Shown here: positions 1 to 12,244 of the stretch, one piece after another
How the letters are laid out: each line of letters opens with the position of its first letter
How positions within the stretch are numbered: position 1 is the stretch's first letter
Notes under the pieces: model-generated
What the model saw: only the letters and a program-made list of their open reading frames with translations
Told to the model about the DNA's origin: nothing
Databases searched by the model: none
Program-made: the position numbers and the translations under genes
From: Quercus robur
Lineage: Eukaryota; Streptophyta; Magnoliopsida; Fagales; Fagaceae
Assembly (NCBI RefSeq): GCF_932294415.1
Contig: NC_065544.1
Span: forward strand, 30,739,710-30,803,709
Direction: 5' to 3'
Length of the DNA stretch: 64,000 nucleotides

Positions 1-331
1 GTTTCCCCATAGGTTTGAGTCCGAGGACCATGCAATACCTTGGTTCTGTCCAAAACTTGATTTTGATAAGTAGTTGGGGGAAGTAACCCCTCTGCTATGG
101 CATGGGACCTTGGTTTAAGGGGAATTAGCTCCTCGGCCAAGCCCCTAGAACCATTCGTGCTGCTGATGCTACGAAGCGCAACCCCTAGTGAAGAATCATA
201 GCCCCTATTAGAATTTTTCGCTAGAACACTACAACCGGCTATTAGAAACGACAAGGGGACTGTCTCGACCTACCGCCTATGCCAACACACAAGCCTTCCC
301 CACAGACGGCGCCAATTTTAAGGACACGATT
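1..331 (-). mobile_element. Gypsy-type LTR retrotransposon, 5' leader (partial, runs off left edge)
   Basis: Read on the - strand, the stretch beside the LTR contains TTGGCGCCGTCTGTGGGG (complement of about 301-318), a primer-binding-site-like block common just inside plant Gypsy elements. The rest has no clear coding frame and looks like untranslated leader. The element continues beyond base 1, so gag/pol and the second LTR are not visible. The PBS-like block lies about 15 nt from my LTR end, farther than usual, so the boundary is uncertain. Confidence 0.55.
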
Positions 332-1017
332 TGTAACGACCCATAATAATGTGGGGTTCGCACGTAAAAAGGCCCAAATAATATCATTTATAGAGCGTGG
401 GTTTGAAAGGCTAGGTCTTCATCACCAAACAGTGGATTTTTCATGGTATTCATGCATAGTTAAATCGTGTTCGCCCTAGGAGTCTTTCTCCAAGAGGCGG
501 GCTGGGAGGCTCTGGTTTTTGGCCATTTTTCCCAGTCCCTTTCTTGGTGCACTAACCTTTACATTATATAACCCTTCTTGGTTGATCTTAGCCCTCCACT
601 TGTTAGTCAGGTAAGTGCTCACTTCCGTACACGTCCCATCAGCTGTCCCTCCTTGCTTTCTGTTAGTTGCGATGATCGAAGTCACCCTGTCCAGGCGTCT
701 TTTCTCATTAACATGGTCAGGACGCTAGCAGGTGCATTTAATGCAGAGGGGACGTATTTACCCTAAACTAGTTTTGCACCGTATCCCCGCGTGGGTCCCA
801 TTCTACTCGCATTTCCTTTAGGGCGCTTTTTGGGGGCAACCTTCATCGAGACGTTGCTCTTCCCCCTGAAGTCCTGGAGTGTCGAGGACAGGGTCGTCCT
901 CGACTGTTCCCCTTGACACTTTGGCCTTTCCCCATTCGTCCTTGGCACGCACCCTCCTCGGCATGGGCCCGAGCCCTAATAGAGCGTGGGCCGGATCATA
1001 AGTTCCCTAGCCCCACA
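332..1017 (-). mobile_element. LTR of the left-edge Gypsy-type element
   Basis: The segment begins TGTAAC and ends CCCACA on the + strand, giving TG...CA termini, and is clearly more GC-rich than the AT-rich DNA that starts abruptly at about 1018. It contains an internal inverted repeat around 880-905 (CGAGGAC / GTCCTCG). Short frames in it are not convincing genes. The right flank begins AGAATG; the matching target duplication would lie outside the window. Confidence 0.55.
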
Positions 1018-3091
1018 AGAATGTAATATTATAATATTACATAATATGATTTAAATAATTTGGTATTTATTTAGAGATAATTAATTTGTTGTTTATTGTT
1101 ATATCTTTTCTTTTTACTTTTTTTTTTCTTTTCATATTATTTTATTCAACATTATTATTATTATTGTTGTTGAATTAATATATTAGATTGTATATTTTTT
1201 TAAAGTCAATATATTAACTTGAAAGAAAATGAAAAACCAACTATTAACCAATAATAACTAAAACAATAATATTATTACGACTAGTTATTATTATTATTGT
1301 TGTTGTTGTTGTTGTTATTACTACTCATGTCAGATCTGTTTCTCTTAAGGATTTTTCCCTTTTGCACTTTTTCCTTGTTTTGTTTATGTGTGTTTATCTT
1401 TATTTTGCATTTATCTTCTCCACCCACCCATACGTGAATAGACTTCTTATCAAATTTGTCTTTTATGAGTTAAAATTCACCGCCCATCAAGCCAAGTAAT
1501 TCTATCATTTTACCATTCTTTTTTCATTATTTAGATAGACAATAGACACACACACAAATATCTTCTCCCCCAACACATATATAGACAATATATGTATTCT
1601 AGTCATGCCTGTGTCCTAGTTTTTCAAAAATTGTCGTATTGTCATACTGTATCCATACTTATATCTGAGCTGGTATCAGTGCAAGTGCTTCTTAAGTCAT
1701 AGTTTACTAATTTTTTAATCAAACTAAGTTAAACATATGAATTCTTCAGCAAGCACAATAAAATCCTAGACCATTTTTGCAATAAGTTTAAGGTGCGCAA
1801 ATCCACCTTAAATCAAAGCAAAATAAGATTGCATTGAGATCCATGACCACAACTCAAAACAAAATTATTGTGAAAATATTTGGAGATTTTGTTGTGCTTA
1901 TATATTTGCTCTACACAGATAATTTTCATGTTGAGTTGTGACAAGTGACAACATGCAGGGGGTTAAAGTTAGTATGAAATCGTGGATACTGAGATCTATC
2001 ATACTAACATTTGAAACATGTTCTATGTTGGTCCACCCTTTACTAACATCGATTGGGTGGGAAGTTGAGAATGTCTATTTGGAAGGTGATAGATGATTAG
2101 AGATTTTAAAGTTTTTGTTTTTGTTTTGTTTTGTTTTTTTTTTTTTTCAGTACTTCAAGAAAAGCTATTGCTTTCTAGTTGGTGATTTGTTTTTTACTGT
2201 AAATTTTTATAACTTTTAGATTTTAAAGACTTAAAAAAAAAAAAAAAAAAAAAACTATTTAATTGAGATGATAAGTGTAAATAAAATGACATGTCATAAT
2301 TTCATTGGATCAACTAGCTCACATAATAGTCCTTATGGACAATTAGACACGGTGCATTGATGGAATGGAGCAAATCTAACCACGTAATATTAGAGCAGAC
2401 AAAATTTTGAAACTTTAGAAGATAAAGTTAAAATTAACTCAAACTTTAAGAGTGTAATATGTAAAAATAATAAATAAATAAATAAAACAAAGTGGGAAAG
2501 GACTGTAGTTTTTCTGTACTGTGAAAAGCTTATCTAAAAAGTAACATTGGACTGCTTCTTTCAAAAGAACACAAGCTGCTTCACAAAATTGACAAAAAGT
2601 TCAAAAAGGCATTTGGTTTACCATATAAAAGATTTAGGGTAGCTTCTGAATTTTAAGAGTCCAAGCACCATTAAATAGTTACATGTACAACTGAAAAAAA
2701 AGAGTCACGTTTATAAAAACAGATAGTATACTATTATCTTATCAAAAAAAAAATAGTATACTATTACACACAATTTGTATAACAAATGTTCAACCCATTT
2801 GGTTAGATTTTCCCCTATGCTTCATTGTCAACCGCACTTCAAATCCCATAAACCCACAACAACAATTCTTTTCTATCTTCTCCTATTTTTAGTTATTGAC
2901 TACACATCTAGAAAACGAGTCATAGAATTGCTTTGGCTTTAACCGAAAACCATAATAAATGTGAACTACTTTGGTACTTAAACATTGTCATCTTAGCCAC
3001 ATAATTTTAGAAACAGACTTGGGTTTTAGAAATTTTTGTACTGTTCTAGGCCAGACCACACTAGCAACATAGAGAGAAGAACCATTTAACA
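1018..3091. other. AT-rich intergenic DNA upstream of SCPL gene 1
   Basis: No gene seen. It holds ATT/GTT-type microsatellites (about 1150-1175 and 1285-1320), a poly-A run near 2233-2253, and an isolated TGGTATCAG block at about 1671 that resembles a Copia primer-binding site but has no recognisable LTR attached. The last few hundred bases should contain the gene 1 promoter; I could not place a convincing TATA box in the final 100 bases. Confidence 0.6.
2723..2766 (+). repeat. Micro-insertion with poly(A), flanked by 14-bp direct repeats
   Basis: ATAGTATACTATTA occurs at 2723-2736 and again at 2753-2766, flanking a 16-bp insert TCTTATC plus A's (2737-2752). This is the layout of a target-site duplication around an extremely short poly(A)-tailed insert. 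Confidence 0.6.
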
Positions 3092-6000
3092 ATGGTATTT
3101 AGCTCGGGAAATTATGCAAACAAAGTGTGTTTGCATTCGCTTCTTCTACTGCTTTTCTCAGCAAATGTGGCTTTCTCTGGCACACTCGTTACCTCCATTC
3201 CGGGATTCGATGGTGACCTTCCTTTTAAACTCTATACTGGGTATGTTCTTATGGGGGTAGATTTTGTTGGTGTTGTGTTGCAATTACCTTCCTGAAATCT
3301 ATACCAAATTCATTACACTGTGTTTCTTTTTGATTGATTTTCAGGTACGTAACTGTAAATAAAGTTGAGATGTTTTACTATTTCATCGAATCAGAGGGGA
3401 GCCCCAGAGAGGACCCTGTTTTGCTTTGGTACAGTGGCGGCCCTGGTTGCTCTGCTTTCAACGGTCTCATCTACGAGATTGGTATGCATAACTGAAAAAT
3501 ATGTTTAAGAAGAAGTTTTTCAGTACTTTAGTGGTGTGTTACTTGTTTCTCTCGCAAAATAATAGGTTTGGCTAATTAAATTTATGGTAAAATCTATTTT
3601 TTATGTGAGAAAAGTGAGTATCACGTCAGTGTATATTGAGAGTATTTGATAATATTTTTTGTTTGATAGGACTTATTAGACTCTCAATTTTGAGCAATCT
3701 ATGTGGACCCCATGTGGAACTTTATTAATCGGTTCATTTTGTAGGATTAAATGGAATTTTTTTTTTTCCTTTTTCTTATATCACCTCATAGATCTAATTT
3801 TGGAAATAGGACCCTTCTATTTTCACTTAAAATACAAAGTGTTCATTTCGGTGTTAAGATTTCATGATATGACACCATACATGTCCTAAATTGATCACAT
3901 GTCAACCTCTCATTTGGTTTAGTGCATAGAGGCATTGGATGAACAATTTAACCATTTAACAATATAGCTAATACTAGATCACTTAAAATTTTAAATGATG
4001 CGATAATAGATGATTTTCAAACATGTTATACTTAATTTTGGCTCAAGCAGCCACAGTCTAAATCCACCAAAATTTTGAAATACTTTAACATGTCATATAA
4101 TTTGACCGGTAGGTTGATCTTTAAGGATCAATCTGACCATTAATCCTACTCTCATGAATCAAATTCCACCATTTGATCCATCCAATATGTACCATCTTAT
4201 TCCACCAAAAGTTCAGCATGTTCATCGAACTTCTTTCTTGAATTGTACTGGGTTTTGGCGAAATGGAAAAGGGGATTCTCCATGTTGGTTGATGAACTCC
4301 ATAATACAATAAAATAAGCTAAAACAAATACTCATAAAATTATAAATGTGTCTTCTTTAGAAATATCATTTTGGGTTGTGTTTCTTACACACAAATTGTT
4401 ATACAATTTTACACACCCCATTTTTGAACTAAAACAATGACTTCAAGTCACGGTTTCAGTTCAAAAATTGCGTGTGTATCCTTTCGGGTTATGTCCCATA
4501 TCGTTAATTACATCATGTAACTTTACTTGTAGGTCCATTAGCTTTCAATATGACACACTACGCAGGGGGTTTACCAAAAACATATTATTATCCATACTCA
4601 TGGACAAAGGTTAGTACACCACACGTTTTATCTAATACTAGTACTCAATTTCCACATGAGCTACATCTAATTTGATGTGTTATGGTGATGTTATTGAATG
4701 TTGGTGAATCATTTCCCAGGACGCCAACATTTTATTTGTAGATGCACCTGTTGGCACTGGTTTCTCCTATGCAACAAGTGCCGAAGCTTACGCTGTCTCA
4801 GACACAATAACAGCAGTACAAGTTTATGATTTCTTAAGGAAGGTGAATAACGCTCTTAGCTTATTACATTAACAGAAACAATTAGAGCATTAGCAGCTGA
4901 TTATTAGATCTCTTGACTCATATCCCCACAGTTAAATGGTGTTAAAATAATCTTTGCCAATGTTAATAACAAAAAGTAGTGCTTACAAAGTACTTCTAGG
5001 TATTTATATCTGAGTTCTGCTAGAGCTACAACTTAATTCAAGACACAATGTTAATAAGGTGATAGGTTTTGATTGGAATAGTATCATATTTACATGGATC
5101 AACTACTGGCACCAATTTTACTATTAATGAACAGTTGTATAAAAAGTAATGAAAAATGTTGTATCGTACTTATAAGTCAAATATTGTTTGTTGGTTCCGA
5201 ACAATATAATTGAAGTCGTAAATGTTGTCATGGATTTTTTTTTTTTTTTCACTTGTAATTTTTTTTTTTGTTGTTGTTGTAAATGCAGTGGTTGACTGAA
5301 GAATACCCAGAATACCTGCTAAATGAATTATTTATTGGGGCTGATTCTTATTCAGGCGTATCTGGCACAATTGTTGTTAAACATATAACTGATGGTAATT
5401 AACTTTATGATTTTGCTCTTAAAAAGTAAATTTGAGTTTTATACTTGAAACAAACTTTCAAATAGAAGCGACTCATATTTTTCAAATTGGCTAAAAATAT
5501 TACAGATAATAATGCTGGAGCCATACCACGCCTGAATCTCAAGGTAATTGTTCGAATTGCAGGACTTAAATGACTCAAGTAGCTCATAAAGTTACTTCAA
5601 CACATTGATAAATTAAGCCATGGATTTCGATAATTATGAGTTGAAAAACTCTTTGTTTGAAATGGTTTCAGGGATACATTCTTGGGTGCCCTCGGACTGA
5701 TGCGGACATTAATGACAATTCAAAGATAATATATTCTCATCGAATGGGGCTTGTATCAGATGAACTCTATGAGGTAATTCAACATGTTTCATTTGTAATT
5801 TTTAATCTCATTATGTGCTTTGCTTTTTATGGGAGTTCTATTTCTATTAGGGTAAAACTTAGGTAGACTTTCTTAGGCGGTGTATCTTATGTTCATTAAT
5901 AAAATTCAATTACATGGCTTCATTGATTAATGCAGTGCAAATACTATCGTCTTTTTTAGGAACAATTAAATTCAACTATGACTTATTGGTCAATACGACC

Positions 6001-7755
6001 GCACAATTGAATTTAATTGAAAAAACTACTATAAAGTGCCTTGTCATCATGAAATTGAAAATAGTGTATGCTTTTACAGGCAGCAAAAGAAAGTTGCAAT
6101 GGTAGTTACACTGACGTTACCACAGCGCAACCACAATGCTACGAGGATCTTCAATTAATGAAGCATGTAAGAGACTACTAACTCAAGAAAACACATATTT
6201 CTTTCTATGGATATTTGGAAATCTAACACCTACAGAGAATAATTCCATGAATTTTCAGTGCACTAAAGACATAAACAAAAACCATATTCTGGAGCCTAAG
6301 TGCACCTGGACATCTCCACATCCATATGGAGAATCTCTTAGAAGAGCCCTTGAGGAAGACTCTGATGGCCTCACCTTAAATTCTGATGATGTGCCAGAAT
6401 ATTTTTGCCATGTAAATCTCTCTCTCTCTAAAAAAACAAATTTACAGCTTGTAGTGTAAAAATGTTTATAATGAAATTGATCCACTTTTTGCAGACCTTT
6501 GGTTATGCACTTTCTTACATTTGGGCCAATGATAAAACTGTCCGAGAAGCCCTTCATATCAGAGAGGTACTGGACTCCTATAACATTAGTAACGGTGGTA
6601 ATATTATAACATGAAGGTGCTAAGTGCTAAACACATATCTGTGATTGCAATCAGGGAACAATATATGACTGGAAGAGATGCAACAAGAGCTTATCATACA
6701 CATATGACGTCACCAGTGTCCTTGATTATCATAAAAATCTCAGCAAATTGGGCTTACAAGTTCTAATATACAAGTATATTCCGTAACTCACTGCATCAAA
6801 ATTCTTCCTCCTTTTTTGGACCTGTTATAATTTAAAGTTAAACTTGTTTCACACAAGTTATTTTATACAATTTTACACACACACACCAAAAAGCTACTGA
6901 AATCGTGACTTAAAGCTCAAGTCACAAGTTCAGTTGCTTTTTTATGTGTAAAATTGTATAAAAGAACTAGTGTGTAATAAATGGTGCTTGTGTTTTTTTA
7001 ACAACAAATTAGGCTTTGGCCCTAAACATCCATATTTGCCATGGAATTATATCTTATGTATAGAATTGGTATATAATTGAGGATTACATCTTCTTTAAAG
7101 CAATATGTTTATAATTTTGCTGAACGATATGGTTTTGCTTATTTTTCCCGCAGCGGTGACCATGACCTAACAATCCCAAACATTGGAACGCAACAATGGA
7201 TCAAGGTGCTAAATTTGACCATTGTTAATGATTGGCGACAGTGGTTAGTGGATGGTCAAATTGCAGGGTAAGTTCTTTAACCTTTTAGATGTAGCAGGAT
7301 TAGCTTTTGCAAATTATGAATATCACATATTAATAATTTTTATCAATTGTTCAATGCAGATACACGATCAAGTATTCTTCTAATGGATACCGCTTGACCT
7401 ATGCATCTATTAAGGTAAGTTTAAAAAATTGATAAAAAAATAGTTTCATAATTATTGATGAGCATACATGGAAAAAGTTTGGCTCAAAACATATTTGAAA
7501 TTATCCTGTTCCAACCTACTATTTATTAATTAAAGAAACCATTTATATGTAATTTTAGTTATTGAGTAATAAATTAGAAAAGATAACTCCAAACATATTT
7601 AAAGCCAAATTTTGTCAATCAATAATTAGGGCTTAAGATATGTCTTAACCATTTTCTTGTCGTTTGTTTAGGGAGCTGGTCACTCACCACAAGAGTACAA
7701 GCGTAGAGAATGCTTTCAGATGTTCAACAGGTTCATCCATTATTATCCAATCTAA
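3092..7755 (+). CDS. SCPL: Serine carboxypeptidase-like protein (SCPL gene 1), 14 exons
   Basis: Member of peptidase family S10. Plant homologues of this branch are vacuolar acyltransferases that use 1-O-glucose esters; the acyl substrate cannot be read from sequence. Exons: 3092-3240, 3345-3481, 4533-4609, 4720-4842, 5289-5394, 5506-5543, 5672-5773, 6080-6166, 6259-6411, 6495-6566, 6655-6773, 7154-7267, 7360-7414, 7672-7755. All junctions are GT-AG and the frame stays open for 471 codons plus stop, a normal family length. The start gives a signal peptide (hydrophobic stretch [15 protein letters not shown]). Oxyanion motif GGPGC is at residues 81-85, the nucleophile in ADSYSG is Ser182, the Asp is in NGDHD (388-392), and His448 is in GAGH. 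Odd points: WYSGG where the paralogues have WLTGG, A-D-S where they have G-D-S, YNGDHD for YSGDHD, and PEYFCH for a usual PE-x-x-CR. It looks intact, but its specificity may have shifted. Confidence 0.9.
4379..4492. repeat. Foldback sequence in SCPL gene 1 intron 2
   Basis: The stretch contains TACAATTTTACACAC and, centrally, a hairpin formed by TTTTGAACTaAAAC and its near-complement GTTTcAGTTCAAAA. A related sequence sits in intron 11 of the same gene. Probably a small non-autonomous DNA element; no target duplication was identified. Confidence 0.45.
6845..6985. repeat. Foldback MITE-like sequence in SCPL gene 1 intron 11
   Basis: The left arm CACACAAGTTATTTTATACA pairs with the right arm TGTATAAAAGAACTAGTGTG near 6957-6976, giving terminal inverted repeats of about 29 bp. 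The centre carries an ACTTAAAGCTCAAGT palindrome-like core, similar to the copy in intron 2. Confidence 0.55.
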
Positions 7756-7887
7756 TTAACACCCGTAGCTTCAAGTTTAAGGAGTGGTTCTACTCTCATT
7801 ATGCGGAAAATTTTCTTTCTTGTAATTTTGTACTATTTCATTGATGTAATTGAGAAAGTATTGAAAACAATTAATAGTTGATTCCTT

Positions 7888-7893
7888 AATAAA
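7888..7893 (+). terminator. Poly(A) signal of SCPL gene 1
   Basis: AATAAA lies 133 bases after the stop codon, at a normal distance for a plant 3' UTR. No cleavage site can be seen directly. Confidence 0.5.
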
Positions 7894-8030
7894 GGTTAGC
7901 GGGATGTACAATTCATGGCATTTTGAAGCTTTGAGAAATGTTATAAAAGATTTCGGCTCTCCCAAGGAACCGTGGAAGGGTTATAAGGAATTAGCGTGAG
8001 AGAGTTTCTTTTTTAAATACTGTAACTTTA

Positions 8031-8580
8031 TTATGAAGAAGATAAATTCAATACATCCTGAGCTAGAACAAACTCAATTATAATGGGATTTTCCTCTATC
8101 CATGTTACATAATCATCAATATTTTTGTCATATTGTGTCAAGATTTGTGCTGGGCAATTGCCTTGCTTTTTAACTTTGGAAATAATTGTATGTCTAAACT
8201 CTAGTAGCTTAGGCCGTGTCCCCTCAATGATATTTGCAATACAGACTAGTGCTATACCATTGCCTTTTAAAGCATCGATAACAGCCTGTGAATCACTTTC
8301 CACCACCAAATCTTTAATACCAACCTCCCAGGCAAAATTAACTCCTTCCTCTAACGCCTTTGCCTCAATCTCCATAGGACCACAACTTCTTGCTCAAAGC
8401 GGCCTCCACCCTTCTTGCATGATCACGTACAACAGCTCCTATTCCAGCGAACTTGTGAATAGAGAAAGTCGCCCCATCCACGTTAAGCTTGAAACAAAGC
8501 TTAATCAGAGATAACCACTGCACTGCATCCTCCTTCACCCGATGAGATATAATCAAATTGGCTGTTTGGAATTCCTCCAA
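8031..8580 (-). pseudogene. LINE RNase H domain remnant
   Basis: Two overlapping - strand frames (8365-8580, then 8031-8375) make up a plant non-LTR RNase H domain. The N-terminal part carries KLNVDGATFS and GIGAVVRD; the C-terminal part carries EIEAKALEEGVNFA and VVESDSQAVIDAL. The DG, E and D residues characteristic of the fold are present, but a frameshift separates the halves. Confidence 0.75.
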
Positions 8581-8719
8581 AAGATGTCAAGCTTTCCGCA
8601 AAATTGCCAATGCTAAAGATCTAGCTCTACCCTGCCTCACCTCATTTCGATTGAACCAAAGACACCATGCCACTGTAATAACCAATCCCAGCTGTCATCA
8701 TCCATTTTCTGCCCAAACT

Positions 8720-9058
8720 TTAGGTGCCAAATGAAGTCCACAAACTCCATGAAGGCCATTGATAGCTAAGTGGGATACTCAGAATAGCTGCTGCATCATC
8801 AGGAGAAAAGAATTGTTGAACCATGTCAATCCTCCAAGACACTATATGTGGGTCATTAAGCAGGGAGACCTTAGCATCAGAAGGTACAACAATAGGTTGG
8901 GAGGTAAGACGAAAGGTTGAGCATTGATGTAACCATTTGTCCCTGAAAATCTCAACAGAATGGCCATTACCAACATGCCACCAAGTTCCTTGTCGGACAA
9001 TGGGCTGGGCTGCCATTATGCTACACCAAGCATAGGATGGGTTATTTCCTATCTCCAT
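8720..9058 (-). pseudogene. LINE post-RT zinc-binding/linker region remnant
   Basis: The - strand frame includes SYAWCSIMAAQPIVRQGTWW and VGNGHSVEIFRDKWL, the conserved block after the RT in plant L1-type elements (compare SYAWRSILISREVIRQGAKW in the second LINE of this window). The cysteine-rich part is not recognisable here. Confidence 0.65.
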
Positions 9059-9522
9059 GGATAGAAAATCACCATTAGGGAAATACCTTGCCTTAAGTAC
9101 TCGATGAACTAAAGAATGTGCACATATCTATAGTCTCCACCCTTGTTTCGCCAATAGAGCTAGATTGAAAGCCTTTAGGTCCCGAAAACCAAGCCCTCCT
9201 TCCTCCTTAGGTTTACACATTTTATCCCAACTTAGCAAAGCCATCCTGTTCTTCTCATTTGTTTGATCCCACCAAAACTTTCAGACCAAACTTGTCATCT
9301 CCTCATAGAGAGTATTAGGTAGCTTAAAGACACTCATGGTATATGTTGGGACTGCTTATGCCACATTCTTGATAAGAATCTCCTTTCCTGCATTCGATAA
9401 TAATTTTTCTTTCCACCTTGACAATTTTTTATTTAGTAGTTCAATCAACTGATGGAAAGTATTGTACTTATCCTTACCGATGAGAGATAGGAGCCCAAAT
9501 ACTTTTTATGTTGCTTTGTAAT

Positions 9523-10215
9523 CTATGCTCCAAAGCAAAATTTGACGTCTTCTTGAACTTCTTGGGGTGTATTTTTACTGAAGAACAGTGAAGTTTTCTC
9601 TCGGTTTAATGGTTGGCATGAGGCTTGCTCATATTTTGCCAAGATAGATATCAAAGTGGAGCATTCTTCCTTTGTTGCCCGACAGAAGATCAAGCTATCA
9701 TTCGTAAAGAATAAATGGGAAATATTAGGTCCCCTTGCATAAGTTGCAACTCCCTTCAGTGTTCCAAGTTCTGTGGATTTTCTGAGAAGTGTTGAAAGAC
9801 CCTCTGCACCTAGTAAGAACAAATAAGGGGGGTATAGGGTCACCTTGGTGTAAACCCCTAGTGGGGTAATATTGCCTCATGTTTTCCCATCAATTTTTGC
9901 AGAATATGTAACAGTTCAAACACATCTCATCATGATATCGACCCACTTTCTGTGAAAACCCATTTATACCATAATTCTCTCCAGGCAACCCTATTCAACC
10001 CTATCATAAGCTTTGCTCATAACTAATTGAAGGGCCATCTCCCCCACTTTCCCACTTTTCTTTTGGCTTATATGGTGCATAGTCTCAAAAGCAACCAAAA
10101 CATTATCAATGATAAGACGATTAGACATGAATGCACTCTGATTTTCACTAATGATATGTGGAAATAATAATTTCAATCTATTAATTAATACTTTTGAGGC
10201 CACCGTAGGAATCAC
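9523..10215 (-). pseudogene. LINE reverse transcriptase remnant
   Basis: Two - strand frames: 9991-10215 (NRLKLLFPHIISENQSAF, then MSKAYDRVE) and 9523-9843 (HLFFTNDSLIFCRA). The catalytic residues are lost: motif A has Val where the first Asp is expected before MSKAYD, and motif C reads TND instead of ADD. This copy cannot encode an active RT. Confidence 0.8.
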
Positions 10216-10897
10216 ATTGCTAAGGCTACTGAGTCTATATTGGGTAATTTGTTTTAGGTTCTTTACTTTGAGGATGAGAACGATATGAGTTTCATTGAAC
10301 TTAGGGGGGACAATACCATGGTTTAGAGAATCAAGTACAGTATGTGTAACATAATTGCCTACTAAAGATCAATAATGTTGGTAGGGAAAAAGGGGGCATA
10401 CCATCAGGTCCTGGAGCTTTCTTAATATGCATTTAGGGCTCGTGCTACTTATTCAGCTCTAAAATTGGCTATCAAGGATGTGTTCATAGCATGAGTTAAA
10501 TAACATCCGTAGGACCATGTGAGCTAAAAATGGGCTTTAAAGTAGTCGAGAAGAATACACTCCATTGCCCCCTCTTTTGTTTGCCACAAACCGGTTTCAT
10601 CACACATCCCAACTATTGTATTTCGTTGAAAACATTGGGATGCTTTAGCATGAAAGAAACTGGTATTTTAATCCCCACTCACTAGCCACATATTCCTTGA
10701 CCTCTACTTCCACATTGTGCTCTCTACATCTAGCCACACATTTAAACTTCTTCTGACCTCACTGATTTCCTTCTCATTATTTCTGGTAGTTCTCAGCATC
10801 TTTAAACATTGCAGTTTTTTCCTACAACTTAGCTATCGTCCTCCCAACATGCCCAAATTCTCTTTTATTCCAAACTCTCAAATTTGCTCTATAGCTT

Positions 10898-11688
10898 TCA
10901 ATGCAGTTTGAGAATGTGGAACCTCCAATTTTTATTCAACCCTTCTTGCCAAGAATCAATTACAACTTCATCACACCTGGGATCTTTAAGCCACATTGCT
11001 TCAAAATGAAATAATTTGTGATTTGACCTTGGTTGAGCTCTCCCATTCTTGTTTATCCAGAGAGCAAGCATAGATTGATCCAATGACGAAGCTGGAATGT
11101 GGTGTACTTCTGCCTCTTGGTACTTTTGCTTCCACCCATTAGTTGCCAAAGCCTGGTATAACCTAATCTTCAACCTTCCTTCACCCGATTGGTTTTTAAA
11201 CCAAGTAAATAGGGAACCCTGATACCCCAAATCTATGAAACCACAATGATGAATGACATTTTGGAATCGGGTCATTTGTCTTAGTGGCCTGATATTCCCC
11301 CCCCCCCCCCCTCCTTCTCAGATGCACTTGTTATCTCATTAAAGTCGCCTATGCATAGCCACGGAAGGCCACTGATGCCACTAAGTGACTCTAGTAGTGT
11401 CCAGGTTTCCTTTCTTTTACTTGTGTCAAGATATTCATAGAATCCGATTAGCCTCCACAAATCTCCATTATTTTCACAATCAACAAAGGCATCGATATAC
11501 TGCTGAGAATACTTACGAATTTGTACCTTAGTTCCTGGCTTCCATACTAAAGCAAGACCCCCACTATTGCCATCACTAGATGAAGAAACTCCATGTGTAT
11601 ATCCTAACTCATGTTTCAGTATACTCATTACGTCACAATGAAGTTTAGTTTCCATAAGGAAAACAAATTTGAGCTCTTCTGCCCTCAA
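10898..11688 (-). pseudogene. LINE AP-like endonuclease remnant
   Basis: Two - strand frames, 11281-11688 and 10898-11275, form an exonuclease-endonuclease-phosphatase domain: FLMETKL (catalytic Glu), CIGDFNEI (Asp/Asn), CGFIDLGYQGSLFTW. The usual SDH near the C-terminus reads LDQ, so the catalytic His is gone. The frame break is next to a run of G's on the coding strand (C tract at about 11299-11312). Confidence 0.8.
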
Positions 11689-12244
11689 GAATTTCTTGAG
11701 AGCTTGAACTGTTCATTGGAGCCCAAGCCCCAAACAATTCCAACTTAAGGAACTCATTACTCCTAACGATGCTGCATAGTAGTTATCACCAATCCAAAAT
11801 TATTTGCCATCATTTTATTCAACACAATAGTTTCATCCTCTAACTTTTGCTTTTTCCCATTGCCTGAGTCCATCACCTCTTTATCTTTTTTATTTTTTCT
11901 TTTCGTTCCTAGTGGTGTTGGATGAGTGTCCCTTGTATCCATCTTAATGGGTTGTAGTGTTTTCCATTTCCATGTAGCCTGCTCAGGGCCCAATTTAATA
12001 CTAGCAAATTGGGTCGTGGGTCTTATGTCAATGGGCCCATTAACTGTATCAATCTAAAAGCCCACAATCTACTTTGATTCCACATTCTTCATCACATGCG
12101 TTAAGCTGATCACCACTATATCATCCTGCTTATCCTGACTTTGCAGTAAGGCTTCCTTATTCTTTGGGTTGCTCATATCCATACATGTCCTACTTGAGAT
12201 CAAGCTATTACTCTCGGTCACAGTTCTTGTTTCTAGATTCAAAC

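Noticed and set aside
279..948. Several 60-70 residue frames at the left edge
   Set aside because: They overlap on both strands within a GC-rich LTR and match no protein pattern.
6136..6459. 107-residue frame as a separate gene
   Set aside because: It runs through gene 1 intron 8; only the part from 6259 to 6411 is coding, as exon 9.
8125..8514. 129-residue + strand frame
   Set aside because: It is the antisense shadow of the LINE RNase H domain on the - strand; the protein has no sensible composition.
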